From Gemmatimonadaceae bacterium (GTDB lineage Bacteria; Gemmatimonadota; Gemmatimonadetes; Gemmatimonadales; Gemmatimonadaceae), in contig JANYHT010000017.1 of assembly GCA_025358925.1 (NCBI GenBank), positions 62,001 through 126,000 of the forward strand: 64,000 nt of DNA. The letters run 5' to 3'. Within the stretch, counting starts at the first letter, position 1, and the number at the start of each line of letters is the position of its first letter. Shown here in pieces: positions 18,731-26,703 of this stretch. Both the position numbers and the translations under genes were made by a program. A model generated the notes under the pieces. The model had not been told where the DNA came from, made no database searches, and saw nothing but the letters and a program-made list of their open reading frames with translations.

Positions 18731-19150
18731 TCATCGACGGACGCGACCAAGACGAGACACGGTGACCGTATCGGCGGTGAGTCCGCGTTGCAAAATCACG
18801 CGCAAGTTCGCGGCACCAAAACCCAATCCCGAGGCGCCGTACGCCATTGAATCGCGCGACGCGGTGAGGTGTACATCGCTGTGTTGTGTGAGGTCGAGTC
18901 GGGCGATGGTATCAGCCTCCGCATACACGAGTACGCGTCCCTGCGCTGCATCGAGCCGCACGGCCGTGCGCATGCCTGACGCCACTGCCTGATCACGCGC
19001 TAAGGCGAAGAGATCTGCCACATCGCGCGACGCGGCATGCACGTTCGCGGCATCAACCAGATGGACGCCGGAACGCACCGTAATTGCAGCCAGTGTTCCG
19101 ACGACGCTGATAATGCACAGTTGTTCAACGAGTGTACTGCCACGACGCAT
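18731..19150 (-). CDS. Orphan GspH-like pseudopilin
   Basis: Protein of 139 aa with a type IV prepilin-like start: a short basic leader, a Gly at position 4, Ser at +1 and Glu at +5 (RRGSTLVEQL), then a hydrophobic helix (CIISVVGTLAAITV). A prepilin peptidase would cut after Gly4. The remainder (ASRDVADLFALARDQAVASGMRTAVRLD) resembles the GspH/FimT minor pseudopilin body. No other pilus or type II secretion gene is nearby, so it must work with a machine encoded elsewhere. It is divergent from the lipoprotein gene at 19249 and convergent with the DEAD-box gene. Confidence 0.72.
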   Translation of the reverse strand: MRRGSTLVEQLCIISVVGTLAAITVRSGVHLVDAANVHAASRDVADLFALARDQAVASGMRTAVRLDAAQGRVLVYAEADTIARLDLTQHSDVHLTASRDSMAYGASGLGFGAANLRVILQRGLTADTVTVSRLGRVRR

Positions 19151-19248
19151 AAGTTCCCTCCGTTCGGGTTGACCGTTATATCACTGCAGTCATGCATCGA
19201 TGCATCATCCATTGCACGCGGCCCCCATCACGCGAACGCCGAGCTCCC

Positions 19249-19554
19249 GTGTCAATTTCTTGTAAGCGTGCGTTGTGTCGATCTCGGGCTCTGCTGACGC
19301 TGGGCGCGATTGTCGTTACCACCGCGATCGCCGCATGCAACGGCGCAATACCATCCGCGTCGTCGAATATGTCGTCAGGCGAGGCACTCAACGACCTTGG
19401 CGCTGTCATCTCGCAGTTGCGCGAAGAGAACGCGCAGATGCAGTCCGAGATCGACTCGTTGCGCGGTGCTGTGACGTATCAAGACAGCGTGTTGCGACAA
19501 CTTGCTGTCACCGCTGGTGTCGCCATGCGTCCTTTGGGCACACCCATTCCTTGA
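19249..19554 (+). CDS. Small coiled-coil lipoprotein
   Basis: Protein of 101 aa from a GTG start. The hydrophobic leader ends in TTAIAACNG, a plausible lipobox with Cys as the lipidated residue. The mature part is a short coiled coil (LGAVISQLREENAQMQSEIDSLRGAV) followed by a short tail. It is probably a periplasmic membrane-tethered spacer or assembly factor, and no family is recognised. A longer ATG form from 19192 is possible but would place extra charged residues before the leader. pfkA starts 26 bases downstream. Confidence 0.62.
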   Translation: MSISCKRALCRSRALLTLGAIVVTTAIAACNGAIPSASSNMSSGEALNDLGAVISQLREENAQMQSEIDSLRGAVTYQDSVLRQLAVTAGVAMRPLGTPIP

Positions 19555-19580
19555 TCATTCCTCGTTCGTCCTCTTCGATC

Positions 19581-20660
19581 ATGCGCATCGCACTTTCAAC
19601 GGGAGGCGGCGATGCTCCCGGCCTCAATGCGGTTATTCGCGCCGCCGTTCTCTCCGCGCGTACGCGTGGCTGGGACGTTCTCGGCATCAAGCGCGGGTAT
19701 GCCGGACTGCTGGGCGAAGATGAGGTGGTGCCGCTGACGGCGGAAAGTGTGCGTGGGATCGCGGGCACGGGCGGCACCATACTGCGCACAACAAATCGCG
19801 GCAGCCCGTTTGCCTACCCCATGCAACAACCCGACGGGACATGGATCGAAGTGGATCGCTCCGACGAACTGGTGGAGAATGCGCGCAACCTCGGCATCGA
19901 GGCGATTATTTCCATCGGCGGCGACGGGTCGTTGAAAATCGCGTCACAATTGGCCGCGAAAGGCATGCGCATTGTGAGCGTGCCGAAAACCATTGACAAT
20001 GATGTCCCGGGTACCGTCACGACATTTGGTTTTGACACCGCGGTGAACACCGCGCTCGAGGCCATCGACAAATTGCACACAACTGCGGAGTCGCATGATC
20101 GTGTGATGGTGTTGGAAGTGATGGGCCGTGACGCGGGCTTCATTGCATTACACGCGGGCGTTGCTGGGACTGCGGATGTGATTCTCATTCCTGAGATCGC
20201 GTGGGAGATTGAGAAAGTGTGTGAGAAAATCATGGCGCGTGACGCCGCCGGTCACCGATTCAGCATTGTTGTGGTGGCCGAAGGATCGAAACCGCGTGGA
20301 GGCCATGAGTCCATTATTGGTGCGTCGCTGCCGGGACAGGACAGACGGCTTGGTGGGATCGCCGATCGGTTGGGCTACGACATTCAGCAGCGCACAGGAA
20401 AAGAGACCCGATCCATGGTCCTCGGCCATTTGCAGCGTGGTGGACCGCCGACGGGATACGATCGGCTGCTTGCGACGCGGTTTGGTGCGGCAGCGGTGCA
20501 GGCGATTGCGGACAAACGGTGGGGGCACATGGTCGCGCTCCAGTCGCCGCATTTGGTGTGTATTCCCATCGAAGAGGTGTTGCGGGAAACGAAGCAGGTG
20601 GATCCGGAGCATGACGTCGTACAGGCCGCACGAATGATCGGGATCAGCTTCGGGGACTAA
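19581..20660 (+). CDS. pfkA: 6-phosphofructokinase, mixed-signature type
   Basis: Protein of 359 aa of the PfkA family, phosphorylating fructose 6-phosphate at C1 in glycolysis. Visible motifs are STGGGDAPGLN (nucleotide binding), GGDGS (113-117), PKTIDND (135-141, catalytic Asp139), MGRDAGFIAL and LGHLQRGG. The residue equal to E. coli Gly104 is Gly116, as in ATP-dependent enzymes. The residue equal to E. coli Gly124 is Lys136, as in pyrophosphate-dependent enzymes. This Gly/Lys combination is known in some ATP-using PFKs, including trypanosomatid and actinobacterial ones. ATP is therefore the likelier donor, but this should not be taken as settled. No close SD is visible at the ATG. Confidence 0.92.
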   Translation: MRIALSTGGGDAPGLNAVIRAAVLSARTRGWDVLGIKRGYAGLLGEDEVVPLTAESVRGIAGTGGTILRTTNRGSPFAYPMQQPDGTWIEVDRSDELVENARNLGIEAIISIGGDGSLKIASQLAAKGMRIVSVPKTIDNDVPGTVTTFGFDTAVNTALEAIDKLHTTAESHDRVMVLEVMGRDAGFIALHAGVAGTADVILIPEIAWEIEKVCEKIMARDAAGHRFSIVVVAEGSKPRGGHESIIGASLPGQDRRLGGIADRLGYDIQQRTGKETRSMVLGHLQRGGPPTGYDRLLATRFGAAAVQAIADKRWGHMVALQSPHLVCIPIEEVLRETKQVDPEHDVVQAARMIGISFGD

Positions 20661-20788
20661 AACGTCATGCGATTGCCTGCGTCGCCGCGTCACCCCAGCG
20701 GGACGGACGCTGTCTATGGCCGGAGACGACGAACGTTCGTGGATTCCTCACCACTATCCTCAGATGCCCGTGGTGCCGATACTTACGA

Positions 20789-20856
20789 GCAGTCTCGGAA
20801 AGCCGCGCTCGTGGCACAGACACTGCTTTAGTGTCAGACGAGGGATTTCCGACTGC
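20789..20856 (+). ncRNA. Predicted folded leader RNA (three nested stems)
   Basis: The 238-base gap between pfkA and the secreted TSP3 protein holds a compact fold. The outer stem is GCAGTC..GGAAA (20789-20801, two-base bulge) with TTTCCGACTGC (20846-20856). Inside it are CTCGT (20808-20812) with ACGAG (20838-20842), and GACACT (20819-20824) with AGTGTC (20830-20835) around a five-base loop. The fold ends 32 bases before a strong GGAGG. No known riboswitch class is recognised. It could be a regulatory 5' leader or the pfkA terminator. Confidence 0.5.
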
Positions 20857-20898
20857 TTTCCGTGGTGGACAGCACGCGTCGTCCTGCTGGAGGTATAT

Positions 20899-21885
20899 AT
20901 GTCACATCGTCGGTGGATCATCCTGCTATCCGTCACCGCGCTCGGCACTACGCTAGGTGGTGTTGATCGGGCGTTGGCGCAGCCCGCGCGATCCGTGCGG
21001 AGCGACAGTGTTCCTCGCGAGTATCGCCCGCCTTCGGGTATGTGCCGCGTGTGGGTTGCAGGTGTACCAGCGGCGCAGCAGCCTGCACCAACGGACTGTG
21101 GCAGCGCAGTGCGCAGCAAACCAACGAACGGAAAAGTTGTGTACGGTGACGACGCATCAAAGGGCAGTAAGCAGCCCACGGTACCGATCAAAGGGTTTAC
21201 GAAGCCCGTTGAGAAAAAGAGTGCTCCACTCATTCCCCCCGACGTTCCAAGCATAGATCCGCGCGTGCAGCGGGAGCATTGGGAGAGTAAACGTATTTCT
21301 GATGAGCAGTTGTTTGGTGACAGGCCGGCAAATTCGCCGGCTTCGTCATTTCCAGGAATGACGCCGTCACCGTCTGGGCCGATGGGGTCATATAGCGGGT
21401 ATGTCGGGCCTAACGGCACAGTGATCGGCACGGGCCCCATCAACGATCCGCGTTACTTCAACAATAATCCCAACGTGAAGCCGCCGGGATATGGCTCCTC
21501 GGTGTGTCTGGATCGGGACGGCGACGGTTGGTGCGACGATTCGCGCTACGGTCCGCCTGTGTGCCTCGACAAGGATCAGGACGGGCGTTGTGATGATCTG
21601 CCGGCCTACGCATCACAGGCATATCCCCAAACACTGCCGCATATGCGTTCGGTGCTTGATGTTATTCAAGGGCGTCAGTCCACCGAAATCATGACGTGGC
21701 TTGGCACGAATGAATTCACGCTGCGCGTGCCGGATCAGGGACGTGGGGGTACGCCATGGCGTGCAATTTTTCTTGATCAGGCTGGTGCGTTACTGCAAGT
21801 GTGGACAGACACCAATCGCGATGGGATAGCTGATCGCGTAGAAGTGTTCAAGAACGGACAGCGAGTGAAGTTGCTTCAACGCTAG
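20899..21885 (+). CDS. Secreted protein with thrombospondin type 3-like calcium repeats
   Basis: Protein of 328 aa with a signal peptide (MSHRRWIILL to RALAQ). Residues about 35-60 contain REYRPPSGMCRVWVAGVPAAQQPAPTDC in two pieces, a Cys-bounded CRVW motif that recurs in exported proteins of this phylum (from memory). A Pro/Gly/Ser-rich middle follows. Then come two Asp-rich repeats, CLDRDGDGWCDD and CLDKDQDGRCDD, which look like thrombospondin type 3 calcium-binding motifs. Near the end DTNRDGIADRVEVF is a third Asp-rich motif. The start ATG has GGAGG six bases upstream. Function unknown; likely envelope-associated and calcium-stabilised. It ends in a 4-base overlap with the convergent tag gene. 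Confidence 0.72.
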   Translation: MSHRRWIILLSVTALGTTLGGVDRALAQPARSVRSDSVPREYRPPSGMCRVWVAGVPAAQQPAPTDCGSAVRSKPTNGKVVYGDDASKGSKQPTVPIKGFTKPVEKKSAPLIPPDVPSIDPRVQREHWESKRISDEQLFGDRPANSPASSFPGMTPSPSGPMGSYSGYVGPNGTVIGTGPINDPRYFNNNPNVKPPGYGSSVCLDRDGDGWCDDSRYGPPVCLDKDQDGRCDDLPAYASQAYPQTLPHMRSVLDVIQGRQSTEIMTWLGTNEFTLRVPDQGRGGTPWRAIFLDQAGALLQVWTDTNRDGIADRVEVFKNGQRVKLLQR

Positions 21886-22463
21886 TGGCGATAGTACGCG
21901 CAGGTCACGAGATGATCGTTGACCATCCCCGTGGCTTGCATGTACGCATAACACATCGTTGAACCAACAAATTTGAAACCGCGCTCGAGCAGGTCCTTGC
22001 TCATGGCATCCGATTGAACGGTGCGCGCCGGTATCTGTCGTGACTCGGTCCACGCGTTCACCCGTGGAGCGCCGTCGACAAATTGCCAGACGTACTGATC
22101 GAACGACCCCAACGACGATTGCACCGCAAGAAATGCTCGCGCATTGTGCACCACACTATTGATTTTGAGTCGATTGCGGACAATGCCGGCGTTCTGCATC
22201 AAACGCTCAATGTCTGCGTCGTTGAGGCGTGCGATGCGCGCAACATCCCAATCGAAAAACGCGGCGCGGTAGTGTTCGCGTTTATTCAAAATGGTGCTCC
22301 AGCTGAGACCGGCCTGCGCACCTTCAAGGGTGAGAAACTCGAAGCGCACTGCGTCATCGTGCACAGGCACGCCCCATTCGATATCGTGATAAACGATATC
22401 GAGCGGCTTCGTTGCCCACGCACAGCGTACGATCGTGGGCGTACGCTGTGCGGCGTCGGTCAC
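21882..22463 (-). CDS. tag: DNA-3-methyladenine glycosylase I
   Basis: Protein of 193 aa of the Tag family. It removes 3-methyladenine from alkylated DNA in base-excision repair. The zinc-site residues are seen as RCAWA (Cys), YHDIEWG (His) and the C-terminal NDHLVTC (His and Cys). The core segments EGAQAGLSWSTILNKR and NAGIVRNRLKI are typical. Its stop codon shares the palindrome CTAG with the stop of the convergent TSP3-like gene. Its start overlaps the stop of the upstream 115-aa gene by 4 bases (ATGA), suggesting translational coupling. Confidence 0.94.
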   Translation of the reverse strand: MTDAAQRTPTIVRCAWATKPLDIVYHDIEWGVPVHDDAVRFEFLTLEGAQAGLSWSTILNKREHYRAAFFDWDVARIARLNDADIERLMQNAGIVRNRLKINSVVHNARAFLAVQSSLGSFDQYVWQFVDGAPRVNAWTESRQIPARTVQSDAMSKDLLERGFKFVGSTMCYAYMQATGMVNDHLVTCAYYRH

Positions 22464-22807
22464 GACGGTCGCTTCACGCCGTGCGTCGCGAGTGCAGCAG
22501 CACGCGCTGAGAGAATATTCGTATTTTCATAGCGCCCCGCGTTGTGTTCAACTTCACTCTGCAGGAGCAACAGTTCTGCCCACAGTTGCACGCGTTCAGG
22601 ATCGCCGAGCAAGTTGGCGGCGGACCAGCCGTCGAGTCGCTCCAGCAGCATGCGTTGCGGCCCTAGCAAGGTGCCGATCGCCACACTGATTTCGCGACTG
22701 AGCACGTCAGTGCTCTCGTCGCCGACGAGTCGTTCACGAAAGAGCTTCAATGCTGCCTTCGCCTGCTGAATCAGGCGAAGGAGATGGTCGTCGCGCGCGC
22801 CGGGCAT
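22460..22807 (-). CDS. Hypothetical helical protein
   Basis: Protein of 115 aa, mostly helical and soluble (LLRLIQQAKAALKLFRERLVG, AELLLLQSEVEHNAGRYENTNILSARAAALA). No signal peptide or motif is recognised. It lies between the DUF2007 gene (6-base gap) and tag (4-base overlap) on the same strand, so the three form a likely operon. A link to DNA repair is only a guess from this position. Confidence 0.6.
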   Translation of the reverse strand: MPGARDDHLLRLIQQAKAALKLFRERLVGDESTDVLSREISVAIGTLLGPQRMLLERLDGWSAANLLGDPERVQLWAELLLLQSEVEHNAGRYENTNILSARAAALATHGVKRPS

Positions 22808-22813
22808 GTGATT

Positions 22814-23104
22814 TCAGGGCGAGATCGGTTCGTCATCGACGTACTCCTCGTCGTCGACCAACGCGGTATTGGCGAGCAACGCGCGCGCGCGATCCGCTTC
22901 GGGTGAGGGCACACGTAGCGTGATGCCGCCGGAGACGGCACCTTGAAATGCCAGTCCAAAAATCCCAGCGGCATTGCTTTGTACGAATACTGGAATCTCA
23001 GCGCGCTCTAGCACGTCGCGCGCGATGTCAGCATCAAGGCCAGTCGCGAACGAACCAATGTCGATCCATTCGGCGCGATCGCCGATTTCCTCTGATGCGC
23101 TCAT
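22814..23104 (-). CDS. DUF2007-type putative signal-transducing protein
   Basis: Protein of 96 aa from the ATG at 23104 (MSASEEIGDRAEW). The segment DIARDVLERAEIPVFVQSN and the PSPEADRARALL end match the small DUF2007 domain, a ferredoxin-like fold proposed to bind signals, with no proven function. The frame stays open to an ATG at 23224, which would add 40 plausible residues (SYAHTARYRGYTFEANG) but overlap the divergent helicase start. GGGAGG lies near that upstream ATG but about 15 bases away. The start is therefore undecided. Confidence 0.65.
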   Translation of the reverse strand: MSASEEIGDRAEWIDIGSFATGLDADIARDVLERAEIPVFVQSNAAGIFGLAFQGAVSGGITLRVPSPEADRARALLANTALVDDEEYVDDEPISP

Positions 23105-23209
23105 GGTCCGGTCCGGAAAGAGTTCATCCCACAACGGGCTTGTCGCTTGCGTCACAGTTGTAAACCTGTGGCCGTTCGCCTCGAATGTATACCCGCGATA
23201 TCTTGCGGT

Positions 23210-25915
23210 GTGCGCATAACTCAAGATCGCTACCTCCCACCCGACCGCGAAGCTTACGCTGCAGCGAAGCCGCCCACGGGTCGTATCATCGTCATCGCGC
23301 CTACGCGCGCGGCCTGCGAGACCATCGAACTCGCGGTTGGCTTGCGTCTCGACACCTTTCTCGAACGGACCAAAGGCCCGGAGTTGCGGGCGCTTGCGGC
23401 GAGCGGCAGTGGGTTTGGAATCGTGGCAGGAACGGGCACTGGGAAAACACTCGCCATTCGCCCGATTGCAGAAACGATTCTCGGTACCATCGACCTCCGC
23501 GTCGGTGTGGTGAATCGCGAGCGCGAAGCGACGCCGGAAACGTCAACGTGGAACGTGGTGATCGTGACCACGGGCATTGCTCGGCGTTGGTTCCAGGATG
23601 GTGACATTCAGCCGTCGGACACGCTCATCGTCGACGAGATCCATCAAACCAGCGCCGAGCTGGAGTTATGCCTTGCGCTCGGCAAGCGTGTCGGATGTCG
23701 GTACATTTGGCTTTCTGCCACGGTCGATCCGGCCTTCTATTCGCAGTATTTACGGAGCGCCGATGTTTTGCAGGTGTCGGCGTTTGATGCGAAGCGTGCG
23801 GCCAAAGTTGAGGTGGAGCGGAAACAACCGCTCGCCTTTCTCGATGAAAAGTTTTTGCAGCAACTCGCAAAATCGCAGCGTGGTGTGGCGATGTTCTTGC
23901 CAACACGGGCCATGGTGGAAGAAGCCGCTGAGTGGGTGCGCGCGCGATATCCGCGCATCGCTGCGGCGCATTATCACGGTGGCGAGCCAATTCGTGTGAT
24001 TCGGCCGTTTCTGGAAGGCACCATTCCTAAACCGTTTTTTCTGGCCATGACGGCGGCTGGACAAAGTGCACTGAATGTGCCGGGTCTCGATACGGTAATC
24101 ATCGACGATACGCGATTTACCAACGTGATTGATCGCGGGCGTAATGTGCTGACGCGCGTGCATTTGGGGTCGAACGAAATTTTGCAGATGGCGGGACGCG
24201 TGCATGGACGTGTGGAGCACGGTCGTGTGTATATCCTGAGCGATCGCGACATTCGTTTTGAGACACTCCGCCCGACTGAACCGGAATTCCAATTGGCCGG
24301 CGATTCGGAGCGTGTTGCGCTCACGTGTGCGGGTTTGGGGGTGCGTGCGGACGATCTCGAACTGCCGGTTCCGCTCGACAAGGTGGCGTATCGTCGAGCC
24401 GTCGCGCACTTGGAAACGCGTGGCCTGATTGAAGCGGGGCGACTCACGAGGTACGGACGGGCGGTCGAGGCGTTGCCCGTTGATCGCGCGTGGGGCGAAC
24501 TCATCGTGAATGGTGACGATGACTTGTTGCCTGTGATCGCCGTGATGAGCGGAATCGATTCGCTGCACCGAATGACACGTGACGGACGCGACCTCGAAGG
24601 TATCGTCGTGCGGGGCAGCGATCACCTCACCGCATACAACTTGTATGCGGAAGGCTACGGGGTCGCGGGTTATGTGGGAGAAGTGTACGGACTGGCGCGT
24701 CATATGTTTGATGCCGAGCGCATTGCGACATGGTCGGAGCGTCGCGGTGTGTTGGTGAAGTCGTTGGAGGACGCGGCACTGGCGATGGCGAGTGTGTACC
24801 GCAGCGTTGGTCTGCCATTACCCACGTCGTTGCCGCTTGCGCGTGAAAGTACGCTGCGACGATTCGCGGATTTGCTCGCGCGATTCATGCCGTTTGACTT
24901 GGTCATTGAAGAGCAAACGGCAGACGGGCACGAAGCGCGCGTCTCGAAGACCAGCGTGTGTGGAAGTTGGGGTGCGGTGGCGGGCACACTACGCTATTTC
25001 GCCGATCGACAAGGCGTTGCGCGTGCCGGCATCGAAGGAACGCAGCTGCCGATTGACCTGATCAAGCAGTACGCCGAGCGTCATGCAGCGGAGCTGGCGC
25101 TGGATGTGGAGCGCAAGCATTCGCCGGTGTTGCTTCGGCGTCGCGTGACGTACTATGGCTTTGAGTTGTCGCGCGAGAGTGAGCCGCTTGCGGAGTTTCC
25201 GGCGGAATTGGCGGACGCAGCGCGACGATTGCTGGCTGATGGTGCAGCACGTGGTGAATTGCGTCATCAGGCCGTGCGCCGCAATCAACCGGTGGTAGAA
25301 GAAATTCGCGAAGTGTGGCGACGCTTGGGTGGTGTGACGCCGCGTTTCGGGCAAGCCGAGTTGGCGTCGTGGTATGCGCACGCATTTGGTGACGCGAATG
25401 ATTGGGAAACGATTCGTGCGTTGCCGCTCAAGCTTGATCGTCGCGCGTTTGTTTCTGATGCGCAATTGGCGGAGGTGCGTGCGTTACCTGGTACCGTTGA
25501 GATTCGTGATCGTACGGTAGCGCTTGAGTACGATGTTGAAGAGCATGAACGTGGCTCGCAGGCGGTGGTCCGTCTGCGACTTCCGGAAAAATTGGCGCGA
25601 ACGATGGTGCAGGAAGAGGTGCCGACACTTGATCGTCCGGTGCGCTATGTGGTGCCGCGCGGACAGCGTGGCTCTGTGCGTGCAAATGATCTTGCGACGT
25701 TGCAGGAGAAACTTGATCTGCCGTTTACGGACGATGAGCGTCATGCGACACCAGCTGTTCGTCGCGAGGAAGAGGGAGGACGTCGTCGTGAGCGCGAAGT
25801 GCGCCACGTACGCGGCGAACCAAGTCGACACGGCAAGCATGGTGGACCAAGTGGTCGCGCCGGAGGATCGGGCGGCCGTGGTCGCGGCGCGGCCGGCAAG
25901 GGGAAACGCCGTTAG
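23210..25915 (+). CDS. DEAH-like superfamily 2 helicase, divergent
   Basis: Protein of 901 aa from a GTG start; no in-frame ATG exists near it. Walker A is AGTGTGKT (73-80), Walker B DEIH (142-145), motif III LSATVDP, and motif VI a variant QMAGRVHGR. The order is odd: an Ia-like stretch (IVIAPTRAACETIELAV, 27-43) lies before Walker A. The place where Ia normally sits reads VGVVNREREATPE. The middle (LETRGLIEAGRLTRYGRAVEALPV) resembles the winged-helix/ratchet part of HrpA/HrpB. The C-terminus is a basic Arg/Gly-rich tail, typical of RNA binding. Best call: RNA helicase of HrpA/HrpB type, substrate unknown. Confidence 0.8.
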   Translation: MRITQDRYLPPDREAYAAAKPPTGRIIVIAPTRAACETIELAVGLRLDTFLERTKGPELRALAASGSGFGIVAGTGTGKTLAIRPIAETILGTIDLRVGVVNREREATPETSTWNVVIVTTGIARRWFQDGDIQPSDTLIVDEIHQTSAELELCLALGKRVGCRYIWLSATVDPAFYSQYLRSADVLQVSAFDAKRAAKVEVERKQPLAFLDEKFLQQLAKSQRGVAMFLPTRAMVEEAAEWVRARYPRIAAAHYHGGEPIRVIRPFLEGTIPKPFFLAMTAAGQSALNVPGLDTVIIDDTRFTNVIDRGRNVLTRVHLGSNEILQMAGRVHGRVEHGRVYILSDRDIRFETLRPTEPEFQLAGDSERVALTCAGLGVRADDLELPVPLDKVAYRRAVAHLETRGLIEAGRLTRYGRAVEALPVDRAWGELIVNGDDDLLPVIAVMSGIDSLHRMTRDGRDLEGIVVRGSDHLTAYNLYAEGYGVAGYVGEVYGLARHMFDAERIATWSERRGVLVKSLEDAALAMASVYRSVGLPLPTSLPLARESTLRRFADLLARFMPFDLVIEEQTADGHEARVSKTSVCGSWGAVAGTLRYFADRQGVARAGIEGTQLPIDLIKQYAERHAAELALDVERKHSPVLLRRRVTYYGFELSRESEPLAEFPAELADAARRLLADGAARGELRHQAVRRNQPVVEEIREVWRRLGGVTPRFGQAELASWYAHAFGDANDWETIRALPLKLDRRAFVSDAQLAEVRALPGTVEIRDRTVALEYDVEEHERGSQAVVRLRLPEKLARTMVQEEVPTLDRPVRYVVPRGQRGSVRANDLATLQEKLDLPFTDDERHATPAVRREEEGGRRREREVRHVRGEPSRHGKHGGPSGRAGGSGGRGRGAAGKGKRR

Positions 25916-26045
25916 GGAATAAAGACTGACCGGTCCTAGTTTTTCAAAAAATTAGTGTTTGCCGTGCGCGTATCGAACAAAGCGTAGACCATGTAAAGAT
26001 ATGATTCACATAATGTTACGAAATTGTAATGAGAGGCCTTGCTTT

Positions 26046-26063
26046 TAGGACCATACGGTCCTA
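26046..26063. promoter_or_regulatory. Palindromic operator upstream of the TetR gene
   Basis: TAGGACC-ATAC-GGTCCTA is a perfect 7+7 inverted repeat with a 4-base spacer. It ends 10 bases before the TetR start codon, in an unusually AT-rich 158-base gap. Size and position are those of a TetR-family autoregulatory site, and the shape recalls the NemR-type box (TAGACC-N4-GGTCTA). A related piece, GACCGGTCCTAG, lies at 25928-25939, just after the helicase stop. Confidence 0.72.
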
Positions 26064-26073
26064 ATTTAGTGAT

Positions 26074-26691
26074 ATGCCTGATCGCCGATCGCAAATCCTT
26101 GACGCTGCTGCTGCGCTGATTGCAGAGCATGGCTTCACGTCCACCTCCGTGGATGACGTGATCAAGGGCGCGAAGTTGAGTGGCAAGAGTCACTTCTATC
26201 ATTACTTCAAGTCCAAAGACGAACTGGGCTATGAGGTGTTGAATCGGCAGTTTGAGCGTTTCTCGGAGCGCGGCCTAGCCGTGCTGCGGGAGCCAATGAT
26301 TGACCCGCTGGAGCGATTGAATCTCTTCATCGATTCCGTCGTTGCGCTGCAGGCGGAGAGCGGTGGTCGCCGCGGTTCACCGTTCGGCAATTTGGCGGCG
26401 GAATTAGCGGACGCGCACGAAGGATTTCGCGTGCGCATTGAAGCGGTCTTCGAACGCTGGGCTAGTCAAATTCGATCGTTATTGTGGGAAGCACGACCGC
26501 AGCTGCAGGACGATGTCGATGCGGTGCGGCTTTCCCGCTTTATCATCGCCGCGTTGGAAGGCGCGGTCCTTATGACGCGTGTCAAGCGCGACATGGCAAT
26601 GCTGGAAGGCATCGCCTTCGATCTCAAGCGCTTCATTGCGATGCACGGCCGTGATGCGCTGGTGGTACCCGTTGTGCGCACCTCTGAATAG
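26074..26691 (+). CDS. TetR/AcrR-family transcriptional regulator
   Basis: Protein of 205 aa. The N-terminal helix-turn-helix is clear (RSQILDAAAALIAEHGF, STSVDDVIKGAKLSGKSHFYHYFKSKDELGYEVL). The C-terminal ligand domain (about 75-195) is helical, ending AMLEGIAFDLKRFIAMHG. It is probably a repressor of its own gene through the palindrome at 26046-26063 (inference from position). The neighbours do not reveal the ligand. The sigma-factor gene begins 12 bases after its stop, so both may lie in one transcript and the TetR protein may control the sigma factor. Confidence 0.9.
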   Translation: MPDRRSQILDAAAALIAEHGFTSTSVDDVIKGAKLSGKSHFYHYFKSKDELGYEVLNRQFERFSERGLAVLREPMIDPLERLNLFIDSVVALQAESGGRRGSPFGNLAAELADAHEGFRVRIEAVFERWASQIRSLLWEARPQLQDDVDAVRLSRFIIAALEGAVLMTRVKRDMAMLEGIAFDLKRFIAMHGRDALVVPVVRTSE

Positions 26692-26703
26692 CAGCAAGGA
26701 GAC

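Noticed and set aside
23147-23209. TTG-started extension of the DEAH-like helicase
   Set aside because: It overlaps the DUF2007 gene and gives Cys/Arg-rich, non-conserved-looking sequence.
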